From contig JACBWW010000048.1 in NCBI GenBank assembly GCA_020086605.1, positions 525,002 through 589,001 of the forward strand: a DNA stretch of 64,000 bases, written 5' to 3'. Below are positions 11,103-21,400 of this stretch, in pieces. Origin of the DNA: Lanius collurio. Taxonomy: Eukaryota; Chordata; Aves; Passeriformes; Laniidae. The notes under the pieces were generated by a model. That model was not told the DNA's origin, did no database searches, and saw only the letters and a program-made list of their open reading frames with translations. A program made the position numbers and the translations under genes. Within the stretch, counting starts at the first letter, position 1. Each line of letters opens with the position of its first letter.

Positions 11103-11109
11103 ATCAAAG
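11103..11109 (+). promoter_or_regulatory. TCF/LEF-like motif
   Basis: ATCAAAG within TGATCAAAGATT matches the TCF/LEF core (WWCAAAG). It sits close to the presumed DACH1 start region. A motif match only. Confidence 0.35.
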
Positions 11110-11160
11110 ATTGAGAGGGGAATGACAGAGAGAAAATGAGCTGGGAAGTGCTGGCTGCTG

Positions 11161-11179
11161 CCGCCGCCGCCGCCGCCGC
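11161..11179. repeat. CCG trinucleotide repeat
   Basis: Six CCG units (CGG on the DACH1 strand), just upstream of or inside the DACH1 leader and followed by CGCT repeats. Not coding in any supported frame. Confidence 0.9.
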
Positions 11180-11968
11180 TCGCTCGCTGGACGAGTTGTT
11201 GTTGTCACACGGTGCGGAGGGGAGGAGCTCCGGCAACTTGAAATACCCTTTGAAGCAGCAAAAGGCTCACTCACTAGTATTAACCCAAATTATCCAACCA
11301 GGAACCCGGAGCAGGAAAACAGCGAGAGAGGGAGAGAAGTCCCTCTCCCCCCTCCTTCAGGAACCGTTAGATTACATGTTTCATATTTCACCCCACCAGA
11401 GATGAGATGTAATTTTCCCAGCCCTTTTCAACAGTCGCTTGTCAACACAGTTTGTGGAGAAACACGAGCGTCTCCAGCGTTCCCCCAAAGCCGGGCGGGA
11501 GCGGGGGAGCCGGGGTGCGAGGCGGGCGCTGGGCACCGCACACCTTGCCGGGGCAGACAAAAGCAGAAACCTCCGGACGGGGCTGTTGCTCTTGCTGCTG
11601 TTGTTGCTCTCCCGGGACCACAAACGCTCCTCCCGGCGGGGTGGGAGTTGCTGCCGAGGGTCCCCTTTGTTGCGCGGGCGGCGGCGGCGGCTGCGCGGGG
11701 CGCGCACGGGCAGCCTCACGCGGCAGCATCCGAGGAGGACTTTCCTACGGCGGCCGCGGATCGGAAGGGACGGGGCACTACGGGTCAGGCCGCCGAGGCA
11801 CCGGGCCGGGCGGGCTGCGGCGGCACAGAAGTAACTTGGGAGAGGGGCAGGCGGGCCGCCGGCGCAGGTACGGCCACGCAACAGGTGTCGGCGGCGCGCA
11901 GCAGCCGCGCAGCCCCGGCCCGGCCCCTGCGCGCAGGTAGCGCGCAAAGTCAGCCGGCGTGCTTGTCC

Positions 11969-11978
11969 GCGCATGCGC
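11969..11978. promoter_or_regulatory. NRF1-type palindrome
   Basis: GCGCATGCGC is a perfect NRF1 consensus palindrome near the upstream edge of the CpG island, about 1.27 kb upstream of the DACH1 ATG. NRF1 sites are typical of CpG-island promoters. Confidence 0.6.
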
Positions 11979-12110
11979 AGAGGGGAGGCAGCAGGCGCGG
12001 TACCTGCCGGCCCGGAGCCGGGATGCGGCTGGAGCGCGTTTGGCAGCTGGCGTGCCGGGGTCCGTCGGGAAAGCCCGCGGCTGTGTTCTGCGTGTCTTGA
12101 GGGCACTTCG

Positions 12111-13430
12111 CACTTTGAAAGGGGTAAAGAAATGGCCATTGGTACAAATGGGGGGCGGGGGGGTGTCTGCAAAATCAAGGGTCGATGCGTGCGTAGTTCT
12201 TCCTGTTTAAAAAATACACACTCTGTGTACTTAATTGCGATGCATGTGTGTGCCCATAGCCTTTTTTTTTCCTATATATACTATTACATGAGGCATGACT
12301 CACAGGATGACACATCTGTAGAGTGGATAACCTCAACTGTAGTAATTTGGTGCAGGGGAATTTCCACAGTACCAGACATAAACTATTCTCATAAGATCTG
12401 CTTGGTTATTGTACTTTAAGTTCAATTTATGGGAATTCATGTTCTAGTGCCACTTAAAACACCTTTTGCTACTGAAATTTAAGCTATCCTGCACTAAAAT
12501 CTTTAAAATTGCAAATAAAACCAGGAAAACACGGAGCAATGTTTTACTTTGAAGTCTTGTGTACTCATAATTGCACAGAACACTTATTCGAGCTGGTTTT
12601 AGGTGGGTTTTTTTGGGGATGTTTGTCTGGAGGAGCTTATACGACTTGAATTGTAGTGGTGAGATCCCAGTGGTGGGATCTAGTGTTGCACAAAACTTGT
12701 GATTTCAAAATGTAAACGTGCTGCCTCTTCCTTTTTTTTCACTTGTAGAAAGCCAACTCTGTCTATATTTTCTTTCCCTCACCTGTTATTTTTGCATATC
12801 ACCTTCTCTCACAACTTGTGAAGACAGATCAGATCCATAAGAAGATCAGGACAGAGCCAGACACGTGTGATACTGCCACTTGGAGATCTGGGTGACCTCT
12901 CAATTAGGAAACCTACCACTTCATTTGTTCTCTACCTTTCCTACAACATGATACACACCAGCCCTTCTGCTTTTCTACTTGTTGTGTGCTCACACAGATG
13001 CATAATTCTCATGGTCCAAAAGAAAATGTAGTTTGAAAGAGTTTACTACCAGGGATTTGGGTTAACCTTGATGATATCAATGCAACACCGGGATTAGAAA
13101 CCTAGAAAGAAAGAGATATTTTAAAAGGTTCAAGGCTCCTCAAAGCTTCTGGCATGGTAAGTGTTTCTAATTATTATGGGGAGTGTCTCAATTTAATTTA
13201 CCTCTCACCTATACTGACACACATAAACCAACGAATCCTGAGGTCATTCTTTGTAAACTTCTCTAGATTACGTTTCTCTTACTTGCTGACCTTTCCATGT
13301 AATGATATTGTTGAGTGTTTTCTTTTTCTCTCTCTGAGTTGATATCAGCAAAACTCAAATTACTGTAACTGATATTTGAAAATTCTCCCTGTGTCAAGTG
13401 AAGACTTATGGTGCTGAAATCAATAAGACT
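12111..13430. other. upstream flank, no gene seen
   Basis: AT-rich DNA immediately upstream of the DACH1 CpG island. It has a CCAAT box on the minus strand (12,137-12,141) and an inverted repeat at 12,662-12,681. No coding sequence or recognised transposon. Confidence 0.6.
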
Positions 13431-13454
13431 GCTTAAAATTCAAAGACCTGCAAA

Positions 13455-13605
13455 TCGTTCTGTTTGTCCTTTGATAGGGCCTGGGCTGATTAAAATGCGA
13501 CCAAGAAAGCTTAATTGCTGCACTAATTAAGAAGTCTTTAATTTCTTTCCTGGAATATTGTTTGAAGCAGGGTTTCTGTTCTGCTCGTGTAACTGTTCAG
13601 GGCAG
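13455..13605. promoter_or_regulatory. candidate conserved enhancer with homeodomain/TCF motifs
   Basis: It contains CTTTGAT (13,469-13,475, TCF/LEF on the minus strand) and then three homeodomain cores in about 45 bases: TTAATT, TAATTA and TAATTT. The dense, repeat-free texture is typical of deeply conserved elements in the DACH1 desert. Conservation itself cannot be seen here. Confidence 0.45.
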
Positions 13606-14689
13606 GTATTCTCTCTCTTCCTCTCTTCTTTTTTATTTTTACCATTTTTGTGTATTAAAATGCATGTTAAAACAGTAAGATGTATTGACAGTGATAGTAA
13701 TTTATTGCTCTAAAAAAAGACTGATATGGAGTTCACTATTTTATTAAATTACAATTTTGAGGGCAGCTGTAAAGGGTAAAATGCAATTAGAAAATGCATT
13801 TTAGCTGTTGCATTTTAAGGATTTTGAATACTTGATTGACAGGAGATAGGATAGTATATCAGCTCCCTCCCCCATCTTCAGTTATTATTGATAATTAATT
13901 ATTTAAATTCATTCAGTAAAAAAAAAATTAAAAAAACAGAAAAGTATTTATCTTCTGAATGTGTGTGAAGGAATGGACCAGGGAAGGGGATGCATACAGA
14001 AAATAGGCACCTGGTAAGGATGAATAGTATTTTATCATGTTAAGTTCATCCACAGTTTTTTTCCTGTATTTCTTTGGAATTTATTTTCCTGAGAAATACC
14101 TTTCTGTCTTGTATCTTATCTTACCCTTGTTTAGTGACCTATTTTGTTCACCATTCCTGAAGAGGAAAAACTAGATGATTTCACAAAGCTTTCTGTGTGA
14201 TCAATAGAGTAGTGTTTTAGGTTTAATCATACTGCATTATAATTCTGGCAAATGACTGCCGAGCAGAAGATTCTAAGAAAGGAACAAGTACTCGTGAAGA
14301 GAAGGTAAGTTCTGCTTTGCTTTAATCTCAGGTCTTGAGCAGCAATCCCCCTTCGAGGAGCTATCTGTTATTTAGAGGGAAGACTGAGAAAGAGGGAGGG
14401 ACCTCATATGAATCCCCCCTGCATTGCTCAGGAAAATAGACTCATAGAAATGTGTGTGAAATTGGATCCTTTTTTGCTTCTCTTCCACCAAGACATTCAC
14501 TAAACATTGACAAATGCCATGAATACAGTTGAGATTGATGAGAAGTGTTGTAACAGTAGCAAGAAACTGGGTACTGCAGTGCTGTTTTTCTAATTGTTGT
14601 GTTATAGTCAAAGTAGCACAAAACCTTGTCCAATACAAATACAGACTGGATTCCTTTCAGTGGCAGGACAAGTAGATAACATGCTTAAT

Positions 14690-14900
14690 AGATACAAAGG
14701 GAGATTTGCCATTCCAAGCACGACGTCACACTAATTATGTTTACTCTAATTGAAAGCAAGGTTTTGGGGAACCTGAAATTACTCATAGGATATTTTTAAT
14801 AGCTGAATAATAATAAAGTGCAGCAAACGTTGATCACAAACCTTTTGGTCTTTCAAAAATCTATTGGAAAATTAAATGAAAAGTGGAGTTTGGTACAAAC
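14690..14900. promoter_or_regulatory. candidate conserved enhancer with CRE-like site
   Basis: A CRE-like GACGTCAC (14,722-14,729) is followed at once by CTAATTATG and TCTAATTGAAAG homeodomain cores, then a CAAACGTTGATCACAAACC block. No repeat signature. Confidence 0.4.
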
Positions 14901-14999
14901 AATGCCCCAGGGCAAAAAAACAACTAACACTAGATTTTCCAGTCCAGCCATAACACAAATCAATTTGAGCACACTTCTTTGGCCAGACTGCCAGATTGT

Positions 15000-15175
15000 T
15001 ATGACTGCTAATTCACTCAATCAAACAGTACATTAGTACACCGGGCACAAACAGCTTTAACAATAGCATGCATTTCTGAACAGTCCAACATATACCATAA
15101 AAAATCCAAAATGCATGGCAAGATTGCTTTCACATTCTGTTTACTACAAAATGTATTTATATATGGTGCCTGCCT
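15000..15175. promoter_or_regulatory. candidate conserved noncoding element
   Basis: Mixed-composition, repeat-free block with CTAATTCACTCAATCAAAC, GCATGCAT and AAATGCATGGC. It ends at an A-run near 15,180. Called by texture. Confidence 0.3.
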
Positions 15176-15299
15176 AACAAAAAAAAAAAATTAGAAAAAA
15201 AAAGGTGGAAGAATGAAAGTGAAGAAACTTCGGGAGCCGTTAAAAATAACTTTCAAAGTCTTTTAAAACGAGAATCTGTGAGCACTTGCTCCTGTTCAC

Positions 15300-15660
15300 A
15301 CTGATGTTTAGTGTGAACCTCTCAGCCGGAGAGCTGACAGCAGTGGCTGGCCGTCCCCAGCACAGAGCTGGATGGGGAATTGCTGCGGGCTTGGCAGCTC
15401 GCACACGCCCTGCCTAACCTCGGCACTTCAGCGCTAGAGCGTCTTTTGCCGGCTTTACTCCGGCGAGTCAGCTCACTGGCTCCGAGGGTTTTCGCCGCCT
15501 GAGTAGAGGGGCAGGATTTAGCCGCAGGGAATATCCGTCAATTCTTCCCCTTCATCCCCACGAGCAGTGGGTGCTATCCCCGGGGATGCTAACTGGTGCT
15601 CCGACCAAGGGCGCGCTTTACTGAGAGATGCGATCACCAGCGGCTCGGGAGCCCTCTCAT
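15300..15660. other. CpG-enriched patch
   Basis: Moderately GC-rich with many CpGs, in AT-rich surroundings, about 4.6-5 kb upstream of the DACH1 ATG. No coding potential supported. One of three satellite CpG-rich patches upstream of the main island. Confidence 0.5.
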
Positions 15661-15688
15661 CCCTTCCCTCCCTCCTCGCCTGCATCCG

Positions 15689-15736
15689 ACACACATACAC
15701 AAACACACATACGCCCCACACACACACCCACGCACA
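15689..15736. repeat. interrupted CA repeat
   Basis: ACACACATACACAAACACAC-type imperfect dinucleotide repeat. ORFs across it in several frames are artefacts. Confidence 0.85.
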
Positions 15737-15955
15737 AGCGCATATATGCAAATTGCAAAAACCAAACGCCAATTAAGCTACTTGCTTATTTACTTTTTTT
15801 TTTTTTTTTCTTAAGTCACTGTTCTGACTTCAGAAAAGGCGTTTCGAAGTCAGTAACTAAAACAGCCCTTCTGTCGATCTGAGCCTCTCGGTCACGTTGC
15901 TACTACCAGAGCCACATGGTGAAATGGATTCGTGTTCCCATCCCAGGCTGGCCCG

Positions 15956-16034
15956 GGATGGATGGATGGATGGATGGATGGATGGATGGATGGATGGATG
16001 GATGGATGGATGGATGGATGGATGGATGGATGGA
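15956..16034. repeat. GGAT tetranucleotide microsatellite
   Basis: About 20 uninterrupted GGAT units (79 bases). The repeat gives rise to artefactual MDGW-type and PSIH-type ORFs on the two strands. Such a long pure tract is likely to vary in length between individuals. Confidence 0.98.
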
Positions 16035-16139
16035 GCAGTGGTTGGGCACTGCCTGCTGACATTCACCTGACAGCTGACAGCCGAGCAGGAGAGCTGCAGC
16101 GTGGGGAGGAAATGATAACCAACTTCCCTGCGTGATTTA

Positions 16140-16330
16140 AATGGCTGGGGGATAGACGGAGGCCCCTCTGTGATGTTTAAGTCAGATTTGGGCTCTCATT
16201 AGAGGTCCTCAGTCCAACGTCCTAATTCACCTACCAACAGGTAGGGAGAGTCGCTCGGAGCAATAATTATGAAGTACAAAGTCCTTGCCATTAAATTACG
16301 TTAAAGCGGTGATCTAATCTGAGCTGCCCT
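16140..16330. promoter_or_regulatory. candidate conserved enhancer
   Basis: Repeat-free block with CTCATTAGAGG, CCTAATTCAC, AATAATTATGAAG and CATTAAATTACG cores, and a six-base inverted repeat CCTACC-AACA-GGTAGG (16,230-16,245). Its position next to a CpG-rich patch favours a regulatory role. Confidence 0.4.
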
Positions 16331-16369
16331 TTGCCGTGCTTTCCCCCCTTTATAGAATTAGTTCGTTCA

Positions 16370-16640
16370 GCTGCTCTATCCCTCGCTCCGAAGCCAGGCG
16401 AATCGGGGCACTGGCACCGGGGAGCCGGCCCCGAGTTCAGTGTTCCTGGCTCTCCGCAAGTGCCGGTGCTCCTCGCCCGGGAGCTGGGGGGAGTGCCTGA
16501 ATCCTCCTCCCTCCGTCCATCCCTGGGCCCCGGCGAGTCCCCCGTGCCGAATCCCGCGGGGCCATGAGAGGGGAGGTGGGCGGCGATTGGGTCCCCGCGC
16601 CCGGCCGGGCGGAGGGCGGCAGCTATGCTGCTGCTCCAGC
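16370..16640. promoter_or_regulatory. satellite CpG island upstream of DACH1
   Basis: About 270 bases of GC-rich, CpG-dense sequence with AT-rich flanks, about 5.7-5.9 kb upstream of the DACH1 ATG. No recognised protein. Could be an alternative promoter, the start of a noncoding transcript or a Polycomb-type element. Confidence 0.55.
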
Positions 16641-16889
16641 GTTAATTGCTTCCCTTAACAATATTGGTAACAACAACAACAACAAAAAAGCACATTGCCT
16701 TCTTTTTATGTAGGAGCTGACAGCCTGCGGGACACAGCCTCTTCTTCCTCATGTCACTTAAGTGAACGGAAAACATGGGGGTGGGGGGGTGGTTACCTTT
16801 ATTATTCTCCTATTTCAGATAAAGCAGACAAACATTATTAATTGTTTTTTGGGATGGGAGTGAGGAAGGATTTTTAAAAATCCGAGCCC

Positions 16890-17280
16890 TTGCTTGAAAA
16901 GTTTCAGCACAGAGCAGAATTTTATAGAGAGTTATAAACTCTGGGTAAGAGGGGGATGTTATAAATGGAAGTGCTGACACAACCTTAACTATAGCGTGTA
17001 AACGGCTATGCTATAATATCCATTAAGCAGAAAGAAAAATAAGATGGCTGATCAATAATTTATACAAAGAGTACCAACTGCAGACATAATAACTGTAATG
17101 TTTGCAAAGCAATCTCTCGCTCTCCAGGCTTAACAGTAAACTAGCGGGGCTGTTAATTTCCAACTCCTACAGGTAAGAGTACAAACAAATTACTTAAACT
17201 TGTATTTTGCTCGATATTTTGCATGCCTCGGTAGGATAAAATACAATTTAATTACGATGCAATTTCGGCTGATTGAGGAG
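16890..17280. promoter_or_regulatory. candidate conserved enhancer block
   Basis: A long repeat-free stretch with many homeodomain/GATA/POU-like cores (GTTATAAACTC, CTGATCAATAATTTA, CTTAACAGTAAAC, TACAATTTAATTACG) and scattered CpGs. It is the densest enhancer-like texture in the upstream region. Called by inspection only. Confidence 0.45.
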
Positions 17281-18237
17281 CCCCCGCCTCCCTCCCCCTT
17301 TCCTCCTGCCCGCCCGCCTGCTCCTCCGAGGGGACCTTCTTGGACAAAGCTCCACCCGAGAGACAGGAACAGGTTGCTTGGACGGGCAATGTAAACGGGT
17401 CGACTTTTGGGTCACTGTACTTCTTCGGAGAGTTATTCATACACGGGAACAAAATGAAGCCATTTAACTTCAAAAGAAAGTTACATGGTTTTCCAGTGCC
17501 ACGAGCTGAAACACAATACCCCCACCGGCCCGATAAGCATCAGCTGTCAGAGGACAATGCACTGGCTTTCCATGCATCAGGCTACTGGGAAAAAAAAAAT
17601 CTGCTTTAGGGAAAACCAGTGCTTCTTCCACTATCATAAACGAGAGTAGGCAAGCAACTGATCTCTTCATTGACATGGGAGCGTTATCTCCCATTTCTGT
17701 CTTCTGTATTTAGGTAGCAAAGCAGAGGAACAAAGTCTGAAAGTTGCTAAGTAGACTCCTGTAGCGTGCCCAGGCTGGCTTTTTTTTTTGCATGTCTCTT
17801 GCAATAGTACCAAAGAGATCACTACTTTCTTAAATAACAAGAGGTAAATGTGTCAGTGGAGGACGTGTTTTGAAAATTCGCTCCCATGCCAGCCTGGACA
17901 AAAACCCAAAGTTATGTTGCCAGCCACACAAAAAGAAGCTCATATTTACGTGGCGTGCACAGCTCTCCAACAGCTTCAGCTCTGCTTCTCTGGGACGTCA
18001 CGGGTGTTCTGTGTAGTAAAAACAGAGTGGGAAAGCCAGAGACCCCTGAGCTGTGATGCGGGGAGGCTGCTCTACGGGGTACAGCTTAACAAAAAAAAAA
18101 AAAAAAAAAAAACAAAAAAAAAACAAAAAAAACCCAACAAAAACCATCCAGCTGTAATTTGCCTGCATGCCTCATGCTTGCTTACCAGTAATCTCTCCTA
18201 GTTCAGCTTCAATAAAGTAAAGTAACATAAATGACAA
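17281..18237. other. intergenic, no gene seen
   Basis: Mixed-composition DNA beginning with a GC-rich CCT/CCG run (17,281-17,340). ORFs are short, overlap in several frames and match no family. Contains the long A-tract listed next. Confidence 0.55.
18091..18132. repeat. poly-A tract
   Basis: 22 A, then C-interrupted A runs. No retrotransposon body recognised beside it. Confidence 0.95.
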
Positions 18238-18480
18238 GTGTACATGACGGCGATGGTCCCCCCCCGGCTGCCCCCGGTGCCCGGCTGGACGCCATGTGTA
18301 AGATCGCTGCTTGGAGGAGCGGAGCAGAAAGCGCAGCGCCCACTGGTGCCCGTGCGGGGGGCAGCGCTCCCTCCGCGCCCCTCCGCGCCCCGCGGAGAAA
18401 CACTTACGGGGAAAGGAAATGTGCGCGGAACTGGGGAATGTGGTGCGGACAAAAGAAGGTTTAAGCCCATCCGTGGCTAA
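18238..18480. promoter_or_regulatory. second satellite CpG island
   Basis: About 240 CpG-dense bases, 7.5 kb upstream of the DACH1 ATG, flanked by AT-rich DNA. On the minus strand it carries a consensus-like splice donor CCCC|GTAAGTG (GT at 18,407-18,406), so it might be an alternative or noncoding first exon. No protein recognised in any frame. Confidence 0.5.
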
Positions 18481-18499
18481 AGCGAGGGTTTGTTTCTTC

Positions 18500-21400
18500 A
18501 TTGTCTAAGTGTAAACTTAGAAAAAGCAGAAATGGAAAAGTTGTCTTTCCTCTGCTGCTCCCCATCTGTCTGAGGAGGTGTGTGAATGGGGCAAGTGTTT
18601 CATAGGCAGCATCTTCACACTCATAGTGAAGGGAACTGGAAGGGCTGCCTGGATGTAAAGCCTTGAGGGGAAACATGAACAACACCAGACACCCTTCTGA
18701 GCTTTGGATACTCTCCCAACCCCCCACCCAACGCTTGAAAACTACAGAACAGTTGTGAGGTATTTCCATTAGGCTCCACACTTTTCTCAGGTGTTTTGAT
18801 GTTGTTTTGGGGGCTTTGTTTATTTTTTTTTATACACATGAGAGATTGTTACTGGGCAGCATTTTGATTTTCTTGGAGATTGTCTGATCTCCTTGATGTG
18901 GAGATGAAGATGAACTTTGCAAAGAGGGCAACAAACAGCCCTCTGGATAGAAGATACCAAGCAGATAAGCTTAAAATAAACTTCCACAATGGCAGCGAAT
19001 GTCTCTTGTATTTACTTATTGTTTGTTGTGGGTTGGGCTACTGGTTAATGTTCCCAGTCAGATCCAAGCACTTACAATAGTGTCCAGCATAATATAATTT
19101 CCCATAAGGGTTCTCAAAGCTGTAAGAGGCAGCTTTGGATTGTATCACACACACACTGGAGTACAAGTAGATGACAATGAACTAGACCTGTCTTCTTCTA
19201 AGTCTGTCATTAAAAGTTTTCAGTAAACTGTTCATTCACATTGTATAAATGTCTTAGGTTACTAAGACCTTGTTTAGCAGAGAAGGAAAACTCCAAATAT
19301 GTTCTCAAGCAGCTTGGGCTCAAGGTCTAAAATCAGCTGATGGACGAGGAAAGGCAGACCAGGAGTAACATGTATCTCTTCTCTACCTCTATTGGGCAGT
19401 CACACGTTTCCCTTATTTGTGCTGTGCATTCTTCATCAATACTAAGAACCAAAGCATACACCTAAGTAATTCCCTATGCCAAAAATTTGTTACACTAACC
19501 CATAAATATGGAAGGCACTAAATACCAAACTAGTGTAAAATAATTTGCAGTGATTCCTGATTTTCTCTATTTTCTCATCTCCAAAAAAGAAAAAAAAAGT
19601 CCACTTGTTTTAAAACAGGATAACACTTGGCATGGATAGAAAACATTTTAAAAAGTTCCTATGTCTTTATAGTAGGGTAAATGGGGTAGTAGGGCCAAAA
19701 TAAGTTTCCTTGTAATATACACGAACTGATTGTGGATAATGGCAAAAGTCTTTTATTAAGACTCTTTGTTTCACATCACTGTTGGCTGTTTCTCTTCAGT
19801 ACTCAGTGTTTTACATGCAATTGAAATTTATTAATGTGAATACTTGATTTTAAGCTTATGTATTTAAGTCCTTATAAAAAAGTAAATTTTTGGAATATGT
19901 ATCCAATAAAAATAGACTTACAAAGATAGCAGTTCCTGAACACATTCATACCTTTAGGTGCAGCTGTAGTTTTATAAGTAGGGACTTAATATTGGAAAGA
20001 AAAGAATTTGAGTCACAAAATAGTAAAAAAAAAAGAGAACCACATTTTATCCTTATACTTGGAAAGGAAAAGGAAATTTTCAGAGAAAAGGAGTAAGAAA
20101 CAAATTTAAGGAAATCATAAACAAAAAAGGAAGTGATTTACAATAATTAAATTTTATCCACACAAAATACTTTTTAGTCAGAAGTATATAATAGCAAGTT
20201 GCTTTTATTAAAATTTGTTCTTCTAAACATGTGAATATAAACTTGAGATGTAAATTTCAAAACAAGAAAAATGAACTACCACCATCTAAATTTCTTTCAT
20301 CTAGCTGGTTAGAAAGAGTTTAATTGTTGTACTTTTGCTTAATTACACCCTTCTATCTGATGATCAGTCTCAGGCAGTTGAGAATTGTTCTGTTCTCACA
20401 CGTGAAGAGGGACAGGGCAGCTTAGATGCACAACAAAACTCAGGTTCCACACTCGTACTGCCAGATGTCTCATGACTTAGTAGGTGCCAAAATCCCTTAG
20501 TAGATAAGTGCAGGCTGACACAATTCACCAGGTGAGTAGGTTTCCATTGTTGGCCATGTGGATGGAGGAACAAATCTCAGAGCTGCTGGGGTTTTTTTGA
20601 AGAGAGAATCCATGCCTAAACACAAACAGTCTTGGCTTGGGTTCGCCGCGTTCACACATATGGACCTTCAAGGAAGGTTAAGCTGAAATGACACTGTGTG
20701 CTTCTGCGTCCATATTTGCATTCTGTGGTACAGCTAATAACCAGTTGGGCAAGTCACTTCCAGGGTGGGAAACCAGTTTTCATACATCCAGCTTCTATTG
20801 TTCCCACAGGACAAGAGAACTAAGTCAGGTTTCCTACATGGCAGCAATGAACATGAGCAATCAAATATGAGGTCTGCAATAATTAAGGTTTCACTGGTTC
20901 TTCCTTGGAAAATTTAGGCCAGTTGACAAATAAACTACTACCAGGAGGAAGACTTCCAAGTAGAGTCTCTTACTTCTCAAGGAAAATGTATCATCTTGCT
21001 GAGAAAAGATTTTACAGGCTGAATTCAACCACAGCTGCTGTGGGGTTTTACAGTGTCTTCACTGTCAATATCATGGAGTACCCCTTGCTGAAAATGAAGG
21101 TCTTTTGTTCTCAGCTGGTAAAGTTATCCTCTCTTGAAAGTGGGACCCCTCAGTAGTTTAGATACTTGTAAAATGTTCTTCTATGGCTTTTACTTTCTGT
21201 TGTAATCTGTTCTATCTACAGCCATATTCAAAACAAACATTTTCTTAACAGCCCTAAGATTTTTTTCCTATCAAGCTGAAACAATTACAAGGAAAATAAT
21301 GCATTTAGAAGTATATATAATTGAGAAAGTGTTTTCTAGAGTGTTTTGTTTCTTACTGATATAAACTTAGAATTCAGCATACAGTTTACAAGTAAGAGCT

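Larger units (their letters stand above)
8080..12110. promoter_or_regulatory. DACH1: DACH1 CpG island and promoter region
   Basis: A block of about 4 kb is strongly GC- and CpG-rich, against AT-rich flanks on both sides; the change near 12,110 is abrupt. It covers the start of intron 1, exon 1, the 5' leader and the upstream promoter. I see no TATA box at a sensible distance, so a dispersed CpG-island promoter is likely. Several long ORFs in all frames here are by-products of GC-rich sequence lacking stops. A broad CpG island over a developmental transcription-factor gene is typical of Polycomb-regulated loci; that part is inference. Confidence 0.85.

Noticed and set aside
11381..12178. Minus-strand 265-codon and plus-strand 232-codon ORFs
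   Set aside because: Same CpG-island effect. Arg/Ala/Pro-rich low complexity, mutually overlapping, no domains.
15857..16135. PSIH-repeat and MDGW-repeat ORFs
   Set aside because: Translations of the GGAT microsatellite.
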